Source: Clostridia bacterium
GTDB lineage: Bacteria > Bacillota > Clostridia > Oscillospirales > Ruminococcaceae
NCBI GenBank assembly: GCA_021152595.1
Contig: JAGKVC010000001.1
Span: 29,571-93,570, forward strand
Length of the DNA stretch: 64,000 nt
Direction of reading: 5' to 3'
Within the stretch, counting starts at the first letter, position 1; every line of letters begins with the position of its first letter. The notes beneath the pieces were generated by a model. That model was not told the origin of the DNA. It was given only the letters and a program-made list of their open reading frames with translations, and made no database searches. A program made the translations under genes and the position numbers. Of this stretch, positions 63,164 through 64,000 are shown one piece after another.

Positions 63164-63517
63164 ATGGGCTTTTATACAGAAAAGAGAGATCAGCTCATTG
63201 ATAAGATCAAGGTTTTGGAAAAGCGTATCGCCAGTGATACTGCAAAGAAAAAATCGCTGGAGGAGAAGCTGAAAGAGGTTACCCGTCTTGCGATGGCAGA
63301 GGAATACAACTGCAAGCCCAGGGAGCTTGATGAAATCATCAGCTCGGAGCATCTGCTTTTGCAGAAACTGAGAGCAAGCGGTATGTCTGATGCAGAACTG
63401 CTTGAACTCTGCGGAGTGAAAACTTCCGACAGCACGGACAGTAATGTCGCTGCTGACAGCAACACTGACAGTGACGAGATCAGGTTCTATGATGATCCTG
63501 ACCGTGACGATGATTGA
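63164..63517 (+). CDS. Small coiled-coil mobile-element protein
   Basis: 117 residues: coiled coil at 5-45 (KRDQLIDKIKVLEKRIASD), a middle helical part (LLQKLRASGMSDAELLELCG) and a Ser/Asp-rich tail. Like DUF4315-type accessory proteins of conjugative elements. No catalytic motif. Confidence 0.65.
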   Translation: MGFYTEKRDQLIDKIKVLEKRIASDTAKKKSLEEKLKEVTRLAMAEEYNCKPRELDEIISSEHLLLQKLRASGMSDAELLELCGVKTSDSTDSNVAADSNTDSDEIRFYDDPDRDDD

Positions 63518-63571
63518 TTTTGCTTACAACGGTGTAGGCAATTCCCCATAACAAGGGAGAACAAAACAGTG

Positions 63572-63622
63572 CAGCCGTAAAATACTCAGTCGGCTCAAAA
63601 TACTGAGCCGATCTTACGGCTG
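63572..63622 (+). promoter_or_regulatory. Nested hairpin between element genes
   Basis: Outer stem CAGCCGTAA / TTACGGCTG (63572-63580 with 63614-63622) around an inner CGGCTCA / TGAGCCG (63591-63597 with 63604-63610). No T run follows, so it is not a plain terminator; it may be a regulatory RNA fold or protein-binding site ahead of the 63700 gene. Confidence 0.55.
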
Positions 63623-63699
63623 TTGAGGGTAAGAGATAGAATGCGATGCCCTCCGCTCTAAAAGCGTAGAGAAAGAGAAGCTAAGGAGTAAAATTCGCT

Positions 63700-63915
63700 A
63701 TGAATACAAACACAACTGCCGTAGAGAGAAAGAAGGCAGTCAACAAGAACAACCGACTGGAGCAGTTTCAGGACTGCCCGACACGAACAACGGTACAGGT
63801 CATTGACGGCTGCCGTTACATCGTGCATAGTCATTTCGTCGGGGAGAAAGACCTCGATGAAGTCATGAATAGACTCGCCGTAAATGCCGCTATGAACGAA
63901 ACGGAAACGGCTTAA
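63700..63915 (+). CDS. TnpW-like small transposon-encoded protein
   Basis: 71 residues; QFQDCPTRTTVQVIDGCRYIVHSHFVGEKDLDEVMNRL (in parts) resembles the TnpW-type proteins found before large serine recombinase genes in Tn4451-like elements. AAGGAGTAAAATTCGCT precedes the ATG. Confidence 0.65.
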   Translation: MNTNTTAVERKKAVNKNNRLEQFQDCPTRTTVQVIDGCRYIVHSHFVGEKDLDEVMNRLAVNAAMNETETA

Positions 63916-63932
63916 AAGTTTGCAGAAAGGTA

Positions 63933-63961
63933 TTGCCAAATTCGGTATATCGCGCTATAAT
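63933..63961 (+). promoter_or_regulatory. Promoter of a gene beyond the right edge
   Basis: TTGCCA, 17 bp, TATAAT (63956-63961), followed by a GGAAAGGAG ribosome-binding site at the very end of the window. By element layout the next gene is probably a recombinase. Confidence 0.7.
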
Positions 63962-64000
63962 AGATATATAGAATTTGGTTCTGCTTGCACGGAAAGGAGT

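Overview
The window looks like a chromosome segment of a cellulolytic, cellulosome-forming gut Ruminococcus (R. flavefaciens / R. champanellensis type). This rests on three secreted enzymes carrying type I dockerins, two BspA-type leucine-rich-repeat proteins, an LL-diaminopimelate aminotransferase lysine route, type III glutamine synthetase and consensus TTGACA/TATAAT promoters with strong Shine-Dalgarno sites. The assignment is an inference from gene content.

Layout. 1-10.4 kb is a cell-surface and plant-fibre region: a choice-of-anchor-A adhesin with a dedicated signal peptidase, a heme-membrane/flavodoxin fusion, a regulator with a desulfoferrodoxin-like tail, a beta-helix dockerin protein, an LRR protein and a two-esterase dockerin protein. 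10.7-31.3 kb is a dense plus-strand block of nitrogen, glutamine and lysine metabolism: a split archaeal-type glutamate synthase, pyrG, purF, two glutamine synthetases, an ANTAR regulator, carA, a carB-dapF fusion, dapL and lysA. Almost every enzyme from 11 to 28 kb makes or consumes glutamine. The glutamate synthase operon and the type III glutamine synthetase gene both begin with a leader in which a small hexaloop hairpin overlaps the 5' arm of a terminator. That is the design recognised by ANTAR proteins, and an ANTAR gene lies between them.

31.4-40.1 kb is a visibly more AT-rich minus-strand operon that I read as an uncharacterised ribosomal-peptide (RiPP/bacteriocin-like) system. It has two paralogous 72-residue hydrophobic peptides ending in Gly-Cys-(Ile/Met), a PqqD-like domain fused to an M50 membrane metalloprotease, a NifS-like cysteine desulfurase, a thioredoxin-CcdA membrane protein, a small unknown protein, an ABC exporter, two membrane-anchored thioredoxins and a prepilin-peptidase-like membrane protein. 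There is no radical SAM, LanM or YcaO enzyme. A consensus promoter with LytTR-like 21-bp-spaced repeats drives it, and inverted repeats flank the two peptide genes.

40.4-56.6 kb is an accessory, island-like region: a truncated LytTR gene divergent from a three-gene ABC transporter, broken genes, small immunity-like genes each with its own near-identical promoter and terminator, a HipA-like kinase, McrB with a frameshifted McrC, a GH10 xylanase-dockerin, a SMI1/KNR4 protein and a zinc-ribbon LRR protein. 56.8-60.4 kb holds an AraC regulator, a MATE transporter and an ECF sigma/anti-sigma pair. From about 60.6 kb to the right edge is part of a mobilizable element: relaxase, MobC, a nic-like oriT, small element proteins and a promoter for a gene beyond the window.
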